Positions 40,291 to 52,905 of a stretch of DNA of 64,000 nucleotides are shown one piece after another. The position numbers and the translations under genes were made by a program. The notes under the pieces are model-generated. The model saw only the letters and a list, made by a program, of their open reading frames with translations. It searched no databases and had not been told where the DNA came from. Each line of letters starts with the position of its first letter. Position 1 is the stretch's first letter. The DNA comes from Formicarius rufipectus (lineage: Eukaryota; Chordata; Aves; Passeriformes; Formicariidae). The stretch is from contig VXAU01006171.1 in assembly GCA_013399695.1 (NCBI GenBank), forward strand, positions 186,001 to 250,000, given 5' to 3'.

Positions 40291-41096
40291 AGAGCTCCTG
40301 AAGGGGTGACACAGCTCCTGAAGGGGTGACACAGCTCCTGCAGGGGTGACACAGCTCCTGAAAGGGTGACACAGCTCCTGAAGGGGTGACACAGCTCCTG
40401 CAGGGGTGACACAGCTCCTGAAGGGGGTGACACAGCTCCTGAAAGGGTGACACAGCCCCTGAAAGGGTGACACAGCTCCTGAAGGGGTGACACAGCTCCT
40501 GCAGGGGTGACACAGCTCCTGAAGGGGTGACACAGCTCCTGNNNNNNNNNNNNNNNNNNNNNNNNNNNNNNNNNNNNNNNNNNNNNNNNNNNNNNNNNNN
40601 NNNNNNNNNNNNNNNNNNNNNNNNNNNNNNNNNNNNNNNNNNNNNNNNNNNNNNNNNNNNNNNNNNNNNNNNNNNNNNNNNNNNNNNNNNNNNNNNNNNN
40701 NNNNNNNNNNNNNNNNNNNNNNNNNNNNNNNNNNNNNNNNNNNNNNNNNNNNNNNNNNNNNNNNNNNNNNNNNNNNNNNNNNNNNNNNNNNNNNNNNNNN
40801 NNNNNNNNNNNNNNNNNNNNNNNNNNNNNNNNNNNNNNNNNNNNNNNNNNNNNNNNNNNNNNNNNNNNNNNNNNNNGGGTGACACAGCTCCTGTAGGGGT
40901 GACACAGCTCCTGAAAGGGTGACACAGCTCCTGAAGGGGGACACAGCTCCTGCAGGGGTGACACAGCTCCTGAAGGGGTGACACAGCTCCTGCAGGGGTG
41001 ACACAGCTCCTGAAAGGGTGACACAGCTCCTGAAGGGGGGACACAGCTCCTGAAAGGGTGACACAGCTCCTGAAGGGGGACACAGCTCCTGCAGGG
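40291..41096. repeat. 20-bp minisatellite A, with assembly gap
   Basis: The unit is GGTGACACAGCTCCTGAAGG, with variants at CTGAAG, CTGCAG, CTGAAA and CTGTAG and occasional one-base length changes. A run of 335 N (40542-40876) interrupts it, so the true copy number is unknown. The long apparent reading frames across it (repeats of QELCHPFRSCVTP on the minus strand) are products of the repeat, not genes. It lies in the GRM7 intron. Confidence 0.97.
40542..40876. other. Assembly gap (335 N)
   Basis: This is a block of N inside minisatellite A, with repeat units on both sides. The assembler probably could not resolve the array, so the gap length may be an estimate. Confidence 0.99.
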
Positions 41097-44000
41097 AGCC
41101 CTGAACGCAGGGGATGGTCAGAGCCTGGTGCAGGGCAGCACTGGGCCAATGCCACCATTACAAACATCCAATATCCTGCTTCTTTTAATGAGGATTCCTT
41201 TGAAGTTCCCAGAAGGATTTAATGGGAAGGAAGAGTCTGACCTTGGCAGTTCCCCAGGGCACATGGGGGTTTGAAGTAGGTTTTTCTTTCAAAACTCTGT
41301 TTTAGCTCAGAAAGCTTTCAAGCAGTAGCAGCTCTCGGGGTGTGTGTTTTTAACTCGTCACTTTGGTTACAATGCACTTGCTGTGAGAACAGGGAATGTA
41401 TCCAACAGAAAGGATAATACACACACTTCTTGGGTGAGATAATGGCATAACAATGGAAACAGTTCAGGTCAACGTGGCAACAACGTGACCCTCTTATAGC
41501 CTAAGACAGCATGGGAGACTTGGAGTTCACACTGTAAGTGTTTGCTTTGGCATCTTGCAAACGTGCTGGATTGAGCCCAGGCTGCTGGTGAACTTTAATA
41601 TCCATAGGGATGAAGGAACTCTAAACTCAGACAAGGCAGGGAAAGCAATCAGACTCGTGCTTGCTCTGCAGCACAAAGCCAAGCAAACCTGACCTCATTT
41701 GGAGCAGAATGACACCGAGTCAGCCCAGTGAAACAGGCTTTCCCAGAAAGGATGGGGAGCTTATCATACCCATCCCCCTAAACCCACAGAATGCTGCATT
41801 CTGCACAGTCCCTGAGCAGAGGAAGAGGAAAGAAGAATTAATGCACTATTCGAAAGTCGGGCATGTTTTCATCTCCTGTACCGGATAAATCATGGAGTGG
41901 ACCTTGGCACAGGCCTCTGAGCCCTGGGGCTCTGGCACAGGGGGACCAAACACAGCTGTGTCTGCTGGGAAGTTTTCCTAGGATAACCATTACACTGCCC
42001 TATCTGCTCTGTGGACAGCAAATTTAAGCTGCCTACAAAGACAAGTAAAGAAAAATCCTATAGAACGTAGCACAAAACATGTTTTTAGGACAGTGCAGTG
42101 GTGAACTCCCAGTAAAACTCCAGCTTGCCAGACAAGAGTGGCAGTGCAATCCATTGAAATCCCACTCCTGCTCCAGGCAAGGGCAAAGCAGCTCCCAGTT
42201 CCAGCACAACCAGCGCTGCTCACCCTAAAAATGTACAGTACAGTGTGAGGTTATGTGGAAAGTTCCTGGCTCCTCACAACACTTCTGCAGTGTTTTCCCC
42301 CTTGGACAGACGGAGTGCTTCACGTTCCCCTGGTTTCCCAGCACTCTGCTGGAAGCATCCCAGTGCCCCTCTCCCTGCCAATCCCCCCCACTGCTGGGGT
42401 ATCCCAGGGGCAGGTGCCCTTCCCGGGCAAAACAACATCCCTGAGGAATGTCACAGAAAAGCAGGGGCCTCTGGCAGGAGACATGGTCATGGCAAGGGCA
42501 AAACTCAGTGGCCAAGGAAATCTGCTCCTCTGAAAAACAGTACAAAACGTGTACCTGTGTTACTTGGAAAACCTGGGATGTCCCCAACACTGGCCTATGG
42601 CACATGTTCCCCTCTCCACTGGCAGGAGGTGGCACTTGCCATTTCTAATGGATTTCCCAAGGCCAGGAACATTCTCTGTACACAAACAGCACATCATTTA
42701 TCTCTGCCTCCGAGCTGCTCACACTGATGCCTCTGTCAGCATCAATAAACTGCATTTGTTAAGCTGGAGAGATGATCCACATGCCTGTGGTGACAGACAC
42801 TGCTCCCAGCCTCCCTGGGCTGGGCTGAAGGATCAGCTCAGCCTGCCACCCCCTTGCCTTGCAGGTGTGATCAAGGTGGGCATCTCCAGAAGTCAGTCCA
42901 GAGCCACTTCTGTGAACTTTCCCATCTGAGACATTAAAATAGAACGTGACTTTGAGTCACAGAGCAGAGCCAGACTGTTTATGGCCTGAAAAATCATCAA
43001 GGTTTTGCCAGACAGAGAACTATGAGTTTGAGATACTGAGTCAGGAAATAAGGTTGTAACAGAGAAGGATTCGTTCTACCCTTCCAAATAGAAGCTAAAA
43101 TCAACAAAGTAGATACTGCTCAAGAACATCAATCTCAAGCATCTTTGGCTGCATCTTCCCCCAGTCTCCTCGTTGTCTGTTTGCAGATAAAAACCTCTGT
43201 GTCAGGTGAAGCTTGAAAGTATCAACAAGAGTGGGATCAGAGGATGAACAGCAGGAAGGCTTATCACTGCTTCCAGCAGGGAAAGATTGCACAGAGGCTT
43301 CAGGAAGGGCTGTGTTTGTGCTCTGAGAGTGGGATGTGCTGAGGCCATGGGGGACAGAAACCCCACTCTGCAGAGCAGAACATGAGGATGGAACCAGGGC
43401 CCAGAGGACAAAGAAAGTCACTGTACAACCCTCACACCAATCCCATCCCCAGCACCTCATCTGCACCGGCCTCATGTGTAGCTGGAAAAGTGCACAGGAT
43501 CTTACAAAATGTGTTTCCAGATCTGTATGAGATCCTGGCAGGGAAGAAACAAAATCAACTCACATTCCTTAATTGGAGCTGATGGTACAGAAAACCCACT
43601 AATTCAAACTACCTTTACAATGTTTCTCTTTGAATGCTGTGGACTAGAAAGATAACAAATAGAAGCAAATTATTTTCACCTGCTTAAACTGCAGTAATTA
43701 GGAGCCCTTTGGTTATCTTACCTGGACAGCCTGGCTCTGGGAGAGCCCTTAGAGCCACAGGTGAAAACAGTCTGCATGAACCATTAATTAAAAACATGAC
43801 CTGAGTGATTGGCTAAAGCATCCCAAAGCAGGCCTGGGGTCAGAGCTGTAAAGAAACAATTCACCTCTGCCTCCTGACAGTGTTCCTGACTGTGTCCCAG
43901 GGTCCCCACTGCCCTTCCCCAGCCCCAGGGCACAGCCAGGGGCTCTGCAGCTGCCCTCCCATCCCAGCAGGGCTGGCACACGTTCCAGGACATCTCCCCA

Positions 44001-44162
44001 CCATTTGTTGCCAGCCTGTGATGTGCTACTCCCTTCTCTCCAGCTACTGAGGACTGACACAATTTCCCCCACCAAAACCCATTCCCAAACAGCACCTTTT
44101 GGTGGCCAGTCCCTATTCCAGCAACATCCTGGCATCTGACTGAGGCAGATATCCAAGTAAAT

Positions 44163-44590
44163 AATGGAATCCCAGAACGGGATTTGGCTTAAGGTTTGGC
44201 TTAGAATGGACCTTAAAGCCCATCTCATTCCCCCCCTGCCCTGGGCAGGGACACCTCCCACCAGCCCAGGGTGCTCCAAGCCCCGTCCAACCTGGGCTGG
44301 GACACTCCCAGGGATCCAGGGGCAGCCACAGCTTCTCTGGGCACCTGTGCCAGGGCCTGCCCACCTCCCAGACAGGAATTCCTCCCCAGTATCCCACCCA
44401 ACCCATCCCTCTGGCACTGGGAAGCCCTTCCCTGTGTCCTTCCCCTTCCCTTGTGAACAGCCTCTCTTCATCCTTCCCGTCGGCCGCTTCAGGCACCGGA
44501 AGGTCACAACGAGGATCCCCCAAAGCCTTCTCTCCTCCAGGCTGAACAATTCCACTTCTCCCAACCCTTCCATGGCTATACAGTATTCAG
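44163..44590 (-). mobile_element. CR1 LINE 3' fragment in the GRM7 intron (sense to GRM7)
   Basis: This is about 430 bp, ending with AAGGTCCATTCTAAGCC near 44200 on the reverse strand. It shares a long, nearly identical block with the copy at 47130-47510: CACAGGGAAGGGCTTCCCAG, GTGCCCAGAGAAGCTGTGGC, and CCCTGGATCCCTGGGAGTGT. The two are inverted relative to each other. Confidence 0.93.
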
Positions 44591-47129
44591 ACAAGTAATT
44601 TTCTTACTCACACCCAGGAACTGCCCTCCCTTCCTGCCAGCTGGCCTTCTCCAACTCCTTGGCAGAGTTACAAGTAACAAACATCTTAACAGGCAAATCA
44701 AGAATGTTCACGAGGTGCAAAGCGACTAAATTCCCTGGAAAATGTATTCCTGGTGTATGATTCTGCTACACAGTGTCTAACAAAATTACACTTCAAACTG
44801 CACCGTTCAACAGCCCAATTCTGCTGCAATCAACATTTAATTTTTTAGCAGAAAGTCTTGATTTCAAATACCCTGGAAATGTTTAACAGCTGATATTAAT
44901 AAGAGCCCAGATTTAATGCAGGGCTCTTTATCCCAGGGACACGATAAGCATCGTGACAAATGCTGTAACTATGGCAACTGTATCTTTTTATTTCTTTTCC
45001 CACTGAACAGCAAGAATGCACATCTCACTAGATCAGTGCCAGACTCTGCTCCCAGGTAAGACCCAGAGCTCTGACCTACAGAGGAGTAACTCAGCCAAAC
45101 CCCAGATCCTGGGAACAGAACACCTTTCTTCCCTTTCATGGGTCTCCATTGGGTTTCATGGGCATTTACACGTATTTAACTCAACTCCCTTTCTTTTCCT
45201 CTCCCCTCCATGGCTAGAAAATACCCCCCTGTCTTTGTTCCTTGCTGTCAGACAGAGTTCAAACCAAGCTCCCCCCCAAGTCAGAACACCTCTTTCCATG
45301 ACCCAAAGGATGCTCTCCTCCAACACATCCCATACCCGACTGGGAGATGCCCACGTGTCCTTCCCTGAAGCCAACCCCCCGCAATGTTTTCCAGAGAGCT
45401 GGCTGTGAAAGCACTGCCTTGAAGAGAGAAACACCAAGAAAGCCCCATTTCTGATGTGCCACTGCTTCCATTTGCTGCTGCTTCCTGCCCCCCAAGCCCC
45501 AAACTCACTACTATGATTTACTTTCCACTTCTTTACTTTTTGAGCTCGATTGCCAAATTTTCAATAGGTTTGTGACCAAAACCTCTTCCAGCCAACCCAT
45601 TGCCACTGGTTCTGCTGCTGGTGGGAACCCTTTGCACCTGTGAGCTGTTCCCTGAACACAAGATTGCAGTGATTTCAAATATCATTAAATTCATAAAGAA
45701 AAGAAAGAAACTAAGAAAAAAATATAGATTTTTAGCATTGGTTGGTGATGGATGCTTGTCTAACTCTTCATAATAATCATTTAATAAATCCAATGAACTG
45801 ATCATAATAACCACAGGTAAACAAAAATGGCTGCAAACCAATTTTGCAGTAATGAAATATCCCCAGCTGCAAACAAGTACATGAAAAACCTGCAAATGCT
45901 CTAAATTGTAAAACCTCAAATCCACTTTCCACGTGCTGGGGCCAAAACCCAGCAAAAAGTGTTGCCTTTCATTCCTTCAGTCTTTGGCTTAGAGGCTGTT
46001 TGTTGCCCTCTCCTAAAATCTCTCTTCTAGCTACTTCCAGCCAAGCCATCCCCACTTTTCTCCTCAGTGGCCAGACAGCAGCCTGGGCAAATCCTTCCTA
46101 GGTGGCATCGAGGCAGGTTTTCCACCTGAGGTTGCAGGTCAAGGCTGCCCCTGGAGACACTTGTTCCAATTCCAGCAGCAGGAACAACTAACAGAATTCA
46201 CCCCCCAAAAGCTGCCAATACAAGTCACGCTTCCTACTGCCTGGGCTGGGGGGAAGGAAACACGACTCCCAGCACTGCAATGCCCCAGGCTGGGGAAATC
46301 CCAGGGACTTCCTCAAGGTGAGAACATCCAGCTCCATTTCCCAATCCTACAGATCTTTCCCCGAGTCATGTCCTGACAGGGAGGAGGGTGGGAAAGCTCA
46401 GGAGGGCACAGCAGGGCACTGAGAGCAGCACAGGAGAGCCCTGCCACGGGGACACTTGCCCTGCTTGGGAGAGAGGGAGGCATTAGAAATACAGGGAGGA
46501 AAAGAGAGCCAAAAGTCTTGTCTTTCCCTGATATTACAATTTATACATTTGCCAAAGTCTCCCTGAGAGGATGTAAGGACTGATAAATTAACCAATGGGA
46601 GAATTCAAAGCTACTAAGGGTTTATTAGATAAAAAAGAAAGAGGGGAACTGGTCCATGAGGTATAACAAGATCTAATCACTCTTCCTCCTTATTTCCTAG
46701 GAAAGATCACATAAGACAAACAGAAAAAATGGAATGAAAGATGAATACTTACATACTAATTAATACTCATTTGTGCCTCGCAGACATCTATCTACTACCC
46801 AGCTTTTAATATCCAAAGCACTCCTAGCCATGAATAATGTGTTTTTATTCAGACTTCAAACCTGAAGGTGATGGTTTAAGTGCCCTAAGAATTTTAATTT
46901 TTTTTTTTTTTTAAAGTCTGACACTTCCCTGGATATTTACAAGTCTTGTGTCATGTAAGTCATGAAAGGTGTGAGACAGTCTGCAAATAATTAATATGGG
47001 GATGTACAATTATGTGAATGCACAAAAGTGCACCATCCAAAGGAGTTATTTTCAGACACAAAAAAGAAAGTAACACAATCCCCAAATGTTTAGACAGGAG
47101 GGAACGTTCTGTCCAAGGGCTGGAGCTCC

Positions 47130-47510
47130 TCTGCTCTGGGACAGGTTGGGAATGCTGGAGGGGTCACCTGGAGAGCAGAAGGAGCTGGAGAGACCTGAGA
47201 GCCCCTTCCAGAGCCTAAAGGGGCTCCAGGAGGGCTGGAGAGGGACCTGGGACAAGGCATGGAGGGACAAGACACAGGGAAGGGCTTCCCAGTGCCAGAG
47301 GGCAGGGTTGGGTGGGATCTTGGAAAGGAATTCCTGGCTGGGAGGGTGGGCAGGCCCTGGCACAGGTGCCCAGAGAAGCTGTGGCTGCCCCTGGATCCCT
47401 GGGAGTGTCCCAGGCCAGGTTGGACGGGGCTTGGAGCAGCCTGGGCTGGTGGGAGGTGTCCCTGTCCAAGGTAGAGGTGGAACGAGATGGGCTTTAGAGT
47501 CCAGCCCATC
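47130..47510 (+). mobile_element. CR1 LINE 3' fragment in the GRM7 intron (antisense to GRM7)
   Basis: This is about 380 bp, with the same blocks as the copy at 44163-44590 in the opposite orientation. It stops at GGGCTTTAGAGTCCAGCC without the terminal octamer. Confidence 0.93.
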
Positions 47511-50500
47511 CCTGGAGGTGTGCAGGGCTGCGATGTGTCTCTGGGCAACACTATAAATTAGCATTTCAGCAAAGAAATTTATGATGTTTAGTTTTCCAGT
47601 CAGCCATTCCAGAATCAAAACAGATGCAGTGGAGAGCTGTCAAAGTCAATTTTGACTGAAAATTCTCATTTCTTAGCAGCCTCCACTGAACAGAAAACCC
47701 CTCCAGTGAGGTTAAACACAGAGCACTGACTGTCTCAGGATGAAACGGGCCACGTTTAAAACAAAAATGACGCTTCAATCCAGCAAATAATTATTCTCCG
47801 CTACACACCTGAAGGTGTGACGAGCTACAGAGCATCACCCAACTCAGACCCAAAGCCTTCACAGAGCTGCCATCCCCAGGGACCCCGCTGCTTGATGGTG
47901 TGGGGGGCCCTGTGCTGCCAGGACTGGGCATGGGAGGAGGACAGGCAAGGAAAATCCTTGATCCTTGTGGGTACCTCTATTTACCTCTTCCAATATAAGC
48001 CCAGGACAGCTTTGAAACCACATCAGGACTCATGGCAAGAGCTTCACTGCAGAGCAACCTCAGGAATTGCATTGATATTCCAGGGGAGATGTGACCAAGA
48101 CACACGATGACTCCCCAGGTGTGGGGCTGCACATCCCTTACAAACTGTCTCAGCACTTGGCAATCACCACAGAGTCTGCTCTGCATGCCAAGTGAGACAA
48201 GAATAACTTGTGAAGCACCTGCAGACCCTTTGGGAGCAGCACTCTGTGCCCAGCCCTGGGAGGAGAGGTCCTCCCTCCCTCCTAATGCAACTGGAGTTGG
48301 GTGGCAGCCCAAGTGGTGCCACTGCCTGGCTGGGTCTCAGCCTCCCAAACCCTCAACAGCTACAGGGCCTTTCCCAAGGCATTCAGGAAGCACTGGAGAT
48401 GCCCTCACTGCCCAAAGCAGTGCACAGGGCTGGCCTGGGGAAGCCAGCAGGGATTCCAGAGGGATGCAGAGGCCAAGGCTCTGCCATGCCACGGTGAGGA
48501 CAGGCTCCTGCTGAGCAGGGAGCTGCTCACAGCCTCCCCTCACAGCCATGAGCCCCATGCTGGGAACGCAGCACTGCCTGGAAAGGAGAGAAGGAAGGAA
48601 GGAAGGAGAGACCTCGTGGGGCTCTGCACTGGGAGCACCCAAAGCCCAAGACCCATGTCTTTCAGATGGTCACTGGACTGTCTTTCCCTCCTGACCCAGA
48701 TGAGGAGAAGAGTGCTGCAGACATTCCTGCAGTGCCAGCTGTGCCTCTGTGGCTCTACAGAACCACTGACTTTCTCCACTTTGTTCAGTGATGGACAATT
48801 TTTTCCCTGGCCCAGCTACCACATGGGATTTTTCAAGCCTTGTGTTTTCATCAGTCTCAACAGCAGAGGAGCCCTGTTTGTCTCTCCCAGGAAGCAACTG
48901 AAAGCATTATGAGAACACCTCTCTGTGCATCGCAAGCAGGAATTGATACAGTCACGCGAGGGCTCTGCTCTGTGTTCACACCCACCACGAAGAGTTACAG
49001 CAAAACAAGAGTCAATTTACAACCCAGTTGATGTTTTCCTGCTATCCCTGCTTTGTTTCTAATACAGTGTATTGTGTCCTGCTGGTTTTTGTTTTGTTTT
49101 CCTGGAAGAACAAATCAAAGCAGCAACCAGAGCTCCAGCCAGCCCAGCTGGAGCAGGAGGGGCTGGGGAACAGAGGTTGGAGCAGAGCAGGGAGCTCTGG
49201 CAGGACCAGTGCAAGCCCAAACCATCCCTGACTGCAGCATTTTTGTAGCTTTTATGAACCACATTTTAAAATCTGATTAAAGAATCTCAACAGCAAATAG
49301 CTTTTTATAGGACTCGGATGCCAACATTATTTGTGTGCCTTTGCAGACAGCAGCACCTTATTTCCACTATTACATAATTCTAGAAACCTGCGTGAGTCCC
49401 TAATCATTTTAATTTCAAATACTCATGCTTTTTTCCCCTCCAGTTTTATTTAAAAAGTGATTTCTCCAGAGATTTAAGGCATCTTCACTGCCCCTATCCT
49501 TCTCATCTCCTCCCTTCAGCAATTTCATCTTCACACTGCTGCCCTTTCCTCTTTCCCGTTTCATTTGCAGTAACACTTCGAGTGGCCCTTCTCCTCCTTG
49601 CCTGCTTTGTTCCATTTCCCTGCAGACCAGCTATCATCACCCTTCCTGACTGGCACTAGGATGCTCCAGGTCATCCTGATGTTCAAGAAGAGCTTCACAC
49701 CTTAAATCAGCCTTTCTGCCCGAGCTGGGAGTTAACATAATGGCCTTGATTCAAATACAATAAACCAATTTGAACACTGCAAGGACTGAATTGAAACTGG
49801 AGCTGGGGCAATTTACACCACCAGAGATATCAGAGGTTTTTTTTCCTGTGACTCAGAGACTCAAGCAACATTCCTACCTTTGCTGATATAAGTTCTCACC
49901 TGTTAGAACTCAGTGAAACATTCTGAGGGCTGAGCACGGTGGTTTCTCCAAGCCCTCAGTGCACAGCACCACAGAAACGGGGGCAGCACCTCCCAACCCT
50001 GGGCTAAGCCCAAAGGCGCAGGCACAGCCCCCTGAGCACACAAGAACTGTGAGAAACATCTCTTAATGGTTATTAGTAATTTCTCCCCGATATCAATGGC
50101 TTTCTTGTACATCTCATTGCCTTAGAAAGCAGGAATTCCTGGCTGATACAGTCACAAATACCAGCTGAGCTCACACATCACCACAGAGGCAGCCACAACA
50201 CCCGGGAAAAGCCAGCCCTCAAAAATTGTTCACTGGTGGTTCCACAGGAGTGAGTGGTCACTGGGCCCTCCCACGAGGAAAAGAAGGTTTTGCAAACTTT
50301 TTGTGAGCCATTTAGAATTTTAGTGTAAAGAGGGTTGCTCAGTTCACATGTTGGCAAACGTTATTTCTCTGCTGCCAAGCAACCCTGTGGGTAGGAGATG
50401 GTGGAAATGACTCAGAAAACACTTCTTTAGTTGTTAGAGTTGGTGGCCAGAATTAACTTTTGATCATTTGTTTGTTCCTTTTTTAAGTGGTTATCGACTA

Positions 50501-50801
50501 TCTCCATCTTCAGAGGCTTTCCTGGGATCCACCTGCAGCGGTGGGAAGCAGGAGACCACCAGGTGCTGCTGCTCAAGGATCCCAATGCAGGCACTGTCCC
50601 CTTTTCCAGGAAAACCTTCCCGTGGCAGCTTTTGGTAATGGATTTGTGAACAATTTTTAAGTTAAATACCTGTTTTAAAATGGCTGCTCTAAAGAACATT
50701 CCTCATATAATTATGTATATAATAGTAAGAATTGAATCATAATCATCATCATCACCATCATAACTTGAGAATAAAATAATAAGAAGCTCAGTTTTCCTTA
50801 C

Positions 50802-50823
50802 CTTTCTGGAAAGCAGGCAAAAG
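50802..50823 (-). other. GRM7: Non-coding end of the GRM7b alternative exon, with donor site
   Basis: After the isoform b stop the exon continues for 22 nt to a donor reading AAAG|GTAAGG (GT at 50801-50800). The whole exon is then 93 nt. The mammalian insert is 92 nt as I recall it, so the one-base difference would lie after the stop or reflect my choice of donor. With only 22 nt between the stop and the next exon junction, the isoform b transcript should fall under the usual 50-55 nt threshold and escape nonsense-mediated decay. Confidence 0.85.
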
Positions 50824-50894
50824 CTATACAGTAGGTGGAAGAGTGTACCAAGTAACAGACTTTTGAACACTCTTTCTTACTGGTGGTATGCAGT
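50824..50894 (-). CDS. GRM7: GRM7 alternative exon, isoform b C-terminal tail (coding part)
   Basis: The acceptor is a pyrimidine-rich tract ending CCCTTAG just before 50894. The exon starts with AC, which joins the A of the upstream exon to make Asn. It then reads CIPPVRKSVQKSVTWYTLPP followed by T-V and a TAG stop at 50826-50824. This is the known GRM7b tail; mammals have Ile where this copy has Leu before PP, as I recall. The predicted receptor length, 899 + 1 + 22 = 922 residues, equals mammalian isoform b. The tail ends PTV, a possible PDZ ligand different from the LVI of isoform a. It lacks the AAKKKYVSYNN stretch. It lies 5,003 nt downstream of the penultimate exon and 16.7 kb upstream of the isoform a exon. 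No alternative identity seems likely given the matching phase and sequence. Confidence 0.94.
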
Positions 50895-51677
50895 CTAAGG
50901 GAAAGTAAATACAGTGGTATGTAGGATCGCTCCGTGCACAGTGAACGCTTCACAGCCTGCCCTGCCAGCAGCCCGTGGCACTAACCTGGCTGAGCAGGTT
51001 AGAGCAGAGCTGAGAGGCACCAGCATAGGGAATGAGCTCTGGTTTAGCACCAAATGAACCAGCCACAGTGTTCAGGTACCTCTGAACACGGGAGCAGCTG
51101 CTCACAAAACAGCAGGTCTGGCTGAATAGTTTTTTGTTTTTGTTTTTTTTAATCTTCCTCTTCCCTGAACCAACTCTGGGACATTTTGGTTTTAGTTTCA
51201 GACCCCCCTGTCCCTCCTCACCAATGCAGCCACTCCCAGGTTCCCCAGCATCATCAACAACCATATGAGTGTTTTCCTCAGAAAGATGGAAGAGGCAACG
51301 TGACGTCAGTGATGTTCAGGATAAAGGAGAATGAACACACAAACAGCACAGGAGCACCTGCAGTGCCCAGCCAAGACAGGAGATGCTTGTGATCCACAGA
51401 CACCATCCACAGATTAATGATGGGAAGCACAAAATCGGTATTCATTCTTGAGGATGGAGGAAAGGGAGGGCAGACACACAGTGCCCTCCCTGCTGCTGGG
51501 ATGGAGAGGGGCTGGCAGTGCATGGGAAAAGGGCTGTTACAACATGGAACATGCAAACTGTGCCTGGTGGGTTTGGGGATGATGGGCAGTGACTGCACTT
51601 CCCCACCAGAAACTCAATCAGCTGCCAAGTAAGTTCTACTTAATGCTGAAAGAGGGGAAATTCAGGTTAGCATTCTG

Positions 51678-51878
51678 CCCTGGGAGGGTGGGCAGCCCTG
51701 GCACAGGTGCCCAGAGAAGCTGTAGCTGCCCCTGGATCCCTGGAAGTGTCCATGGCCAGGTTGGACGGGGCTTGGAGCACCCTGGGCTGGTGGGAGGTGT
51801 CCCTGCCCATGGCAGGGGGTAGAATGAGATGGGCTTTAAAGGTCCATTCTAAGCCAACCCGTTCTGTGGCTCTATGAG
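51678..51878 (+). mobile_element. CR1 LINE 3' fragment in the GRM7 intron (antisense to GRM7)
   Basis: It reads GTGCCCAGAGAAGCTGTAGC, GGCCAGGTTGGACGGGGCTT, and CCCTGCCCATGGCAGGGGGT, ending TTCTGTGGCTCTATGAG. It lies about 0.8 kb upstream, in transcript order, of the GRM7 b exon. Confidence 0.93.
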
Positions 51879-52755
51879 AGCACCCACTGCTCGTCCAGCC
51901 CATGAAAGGCACAACCTCCTCATTCCCAAGGACCTACAGTGCTGATTTCCCTGTCACTCTGCTGGGTGAAGCCATGAATTCAAACAAGCTGCTTGGGAAA
52001 AGGAGTAATTACATGTAAATCTCCATATAAGTTAAGTATGGGTTGGAGGTTCAAATGTTTCTCTCCCAGTCTGGCACTCTGCTCCTGCAGCAGAAGCACG
52101 AGCAGACAGCCCAGCAGAGCACTCACTGTCTGCTCCACCTCACACTCAGGAAGTGTCTTCTCAAACAGGGTGAAATCCAAAGACACACAAGAGCAGAATC
52201 AACTCATTCCATGGACAAAGCTGCTGTGCACCAAATTCTGCTCATCCAAACCTGCAGCAAACAGGCATCAGGACGGAAAAGCTGTGGAAGGAGTGAAAGC
52301 ATGAACGTGCCAGATGGCAAACAGGAATGATTAAGAGAGTTTTCCTAAGTAGATCGAAAAGCTTGGCCTTAATATATCACAGTCAGCAGGAAAGCCCTCC
52401 CACAGCATGGCTCAGAAGCTCAGCTTGTGAAACTTCTGATTTCCCTCAGATCCCACGAAAATCTGTAACACAGCGAGTCCCATTCCCCAGTAAGTGGGAT
52501 ATGAGGTCACTGCATTCCAAAGGATTCTCCTCCCACACTAATCAGTGTCTCTTTTACACTCACACTAAACCCCCAGGGTGTGAGCCCAGCTCTCCCACGT
52601 GCTCTGCACATCTTTTTCTGAGCCTGAACCCTGCAGATGCCCCCAGAGTTGTGTGCAGAGGCTGCTCACGATGCTCAGCCCATCTGCTCCTGGGAAGCCA
52701 CCCAGCAAATGTAAAGGCCTTCCAGTTTTACATGCACATCTTCAGTTTGTTATCT

Positions 52756-52905
52756 CAGAATGCTTTGGGCTGGAAAGACCTTCAAGATCATCGAATTCCA
52801 CACCCCTGCCTTGGCCAGGGACACCTTCCACCAGCCCAGGTTGCTCCGAGCCTTGTCCAGCCTGGCCCTGGGCACTTCCAGGGCTGGGGCAGCCACAGCT
52901 TCTCT
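52756..52905 (-). mobile_element. CR1 LINE 3' fragment in the GRM7 intron (sense to GRM7)
   Basis: The reverse strand reads AGCTGTGGCTGCCCCAGCCC, CTGGTGGAAGGTGTCCCTGG and AAGGTCTTTCCAGCCC. It is inverted relative to the copy at 51678, with 0.9 kb between them. Confidence 0.9.

Larger units (their letters stand above)
34134..50801 (-). other. GRM7: GRM7 intron between the b exon and the last exon
   Basis: This 16.7-kb intron runs from donor GTAAGG at 50801 to the acceptor at 34134. When the b exon is skipped it is part of a 21.8-kb intron starting at 55897. It contains a CCAT microsatellite, a 20-bp minisatellite with an assembly gap, and four CR1 fragments (three sense and one antisense to GRM7). 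The stretches 35041-37137, 37561-40290, 41097-44162, 44591-47129 and 47511-50801 look like unique intronic DNA. In them I see only a poly-T run at 46898-46912, a short AAGG run near 48590-48606 and an ATC-type run near 50737-50761. Confidence 0.85.

Noticed and set aside
40195..41167. Open frames of 250-300 residues on the minus strand
   Set aside because: Repeat translation running through N; no gene evidence.
43788..44594. 268-residue open frame, minus strand
   Set aside because: Translation through a CR1 3' fragment and its flank; it does not show the CR1 reverse transcriptase.
47052..47618. Frames of 150-190 residues on both strands
   Set aside because: They cross a CR1 3' fragment, GC-rich and open by chance.
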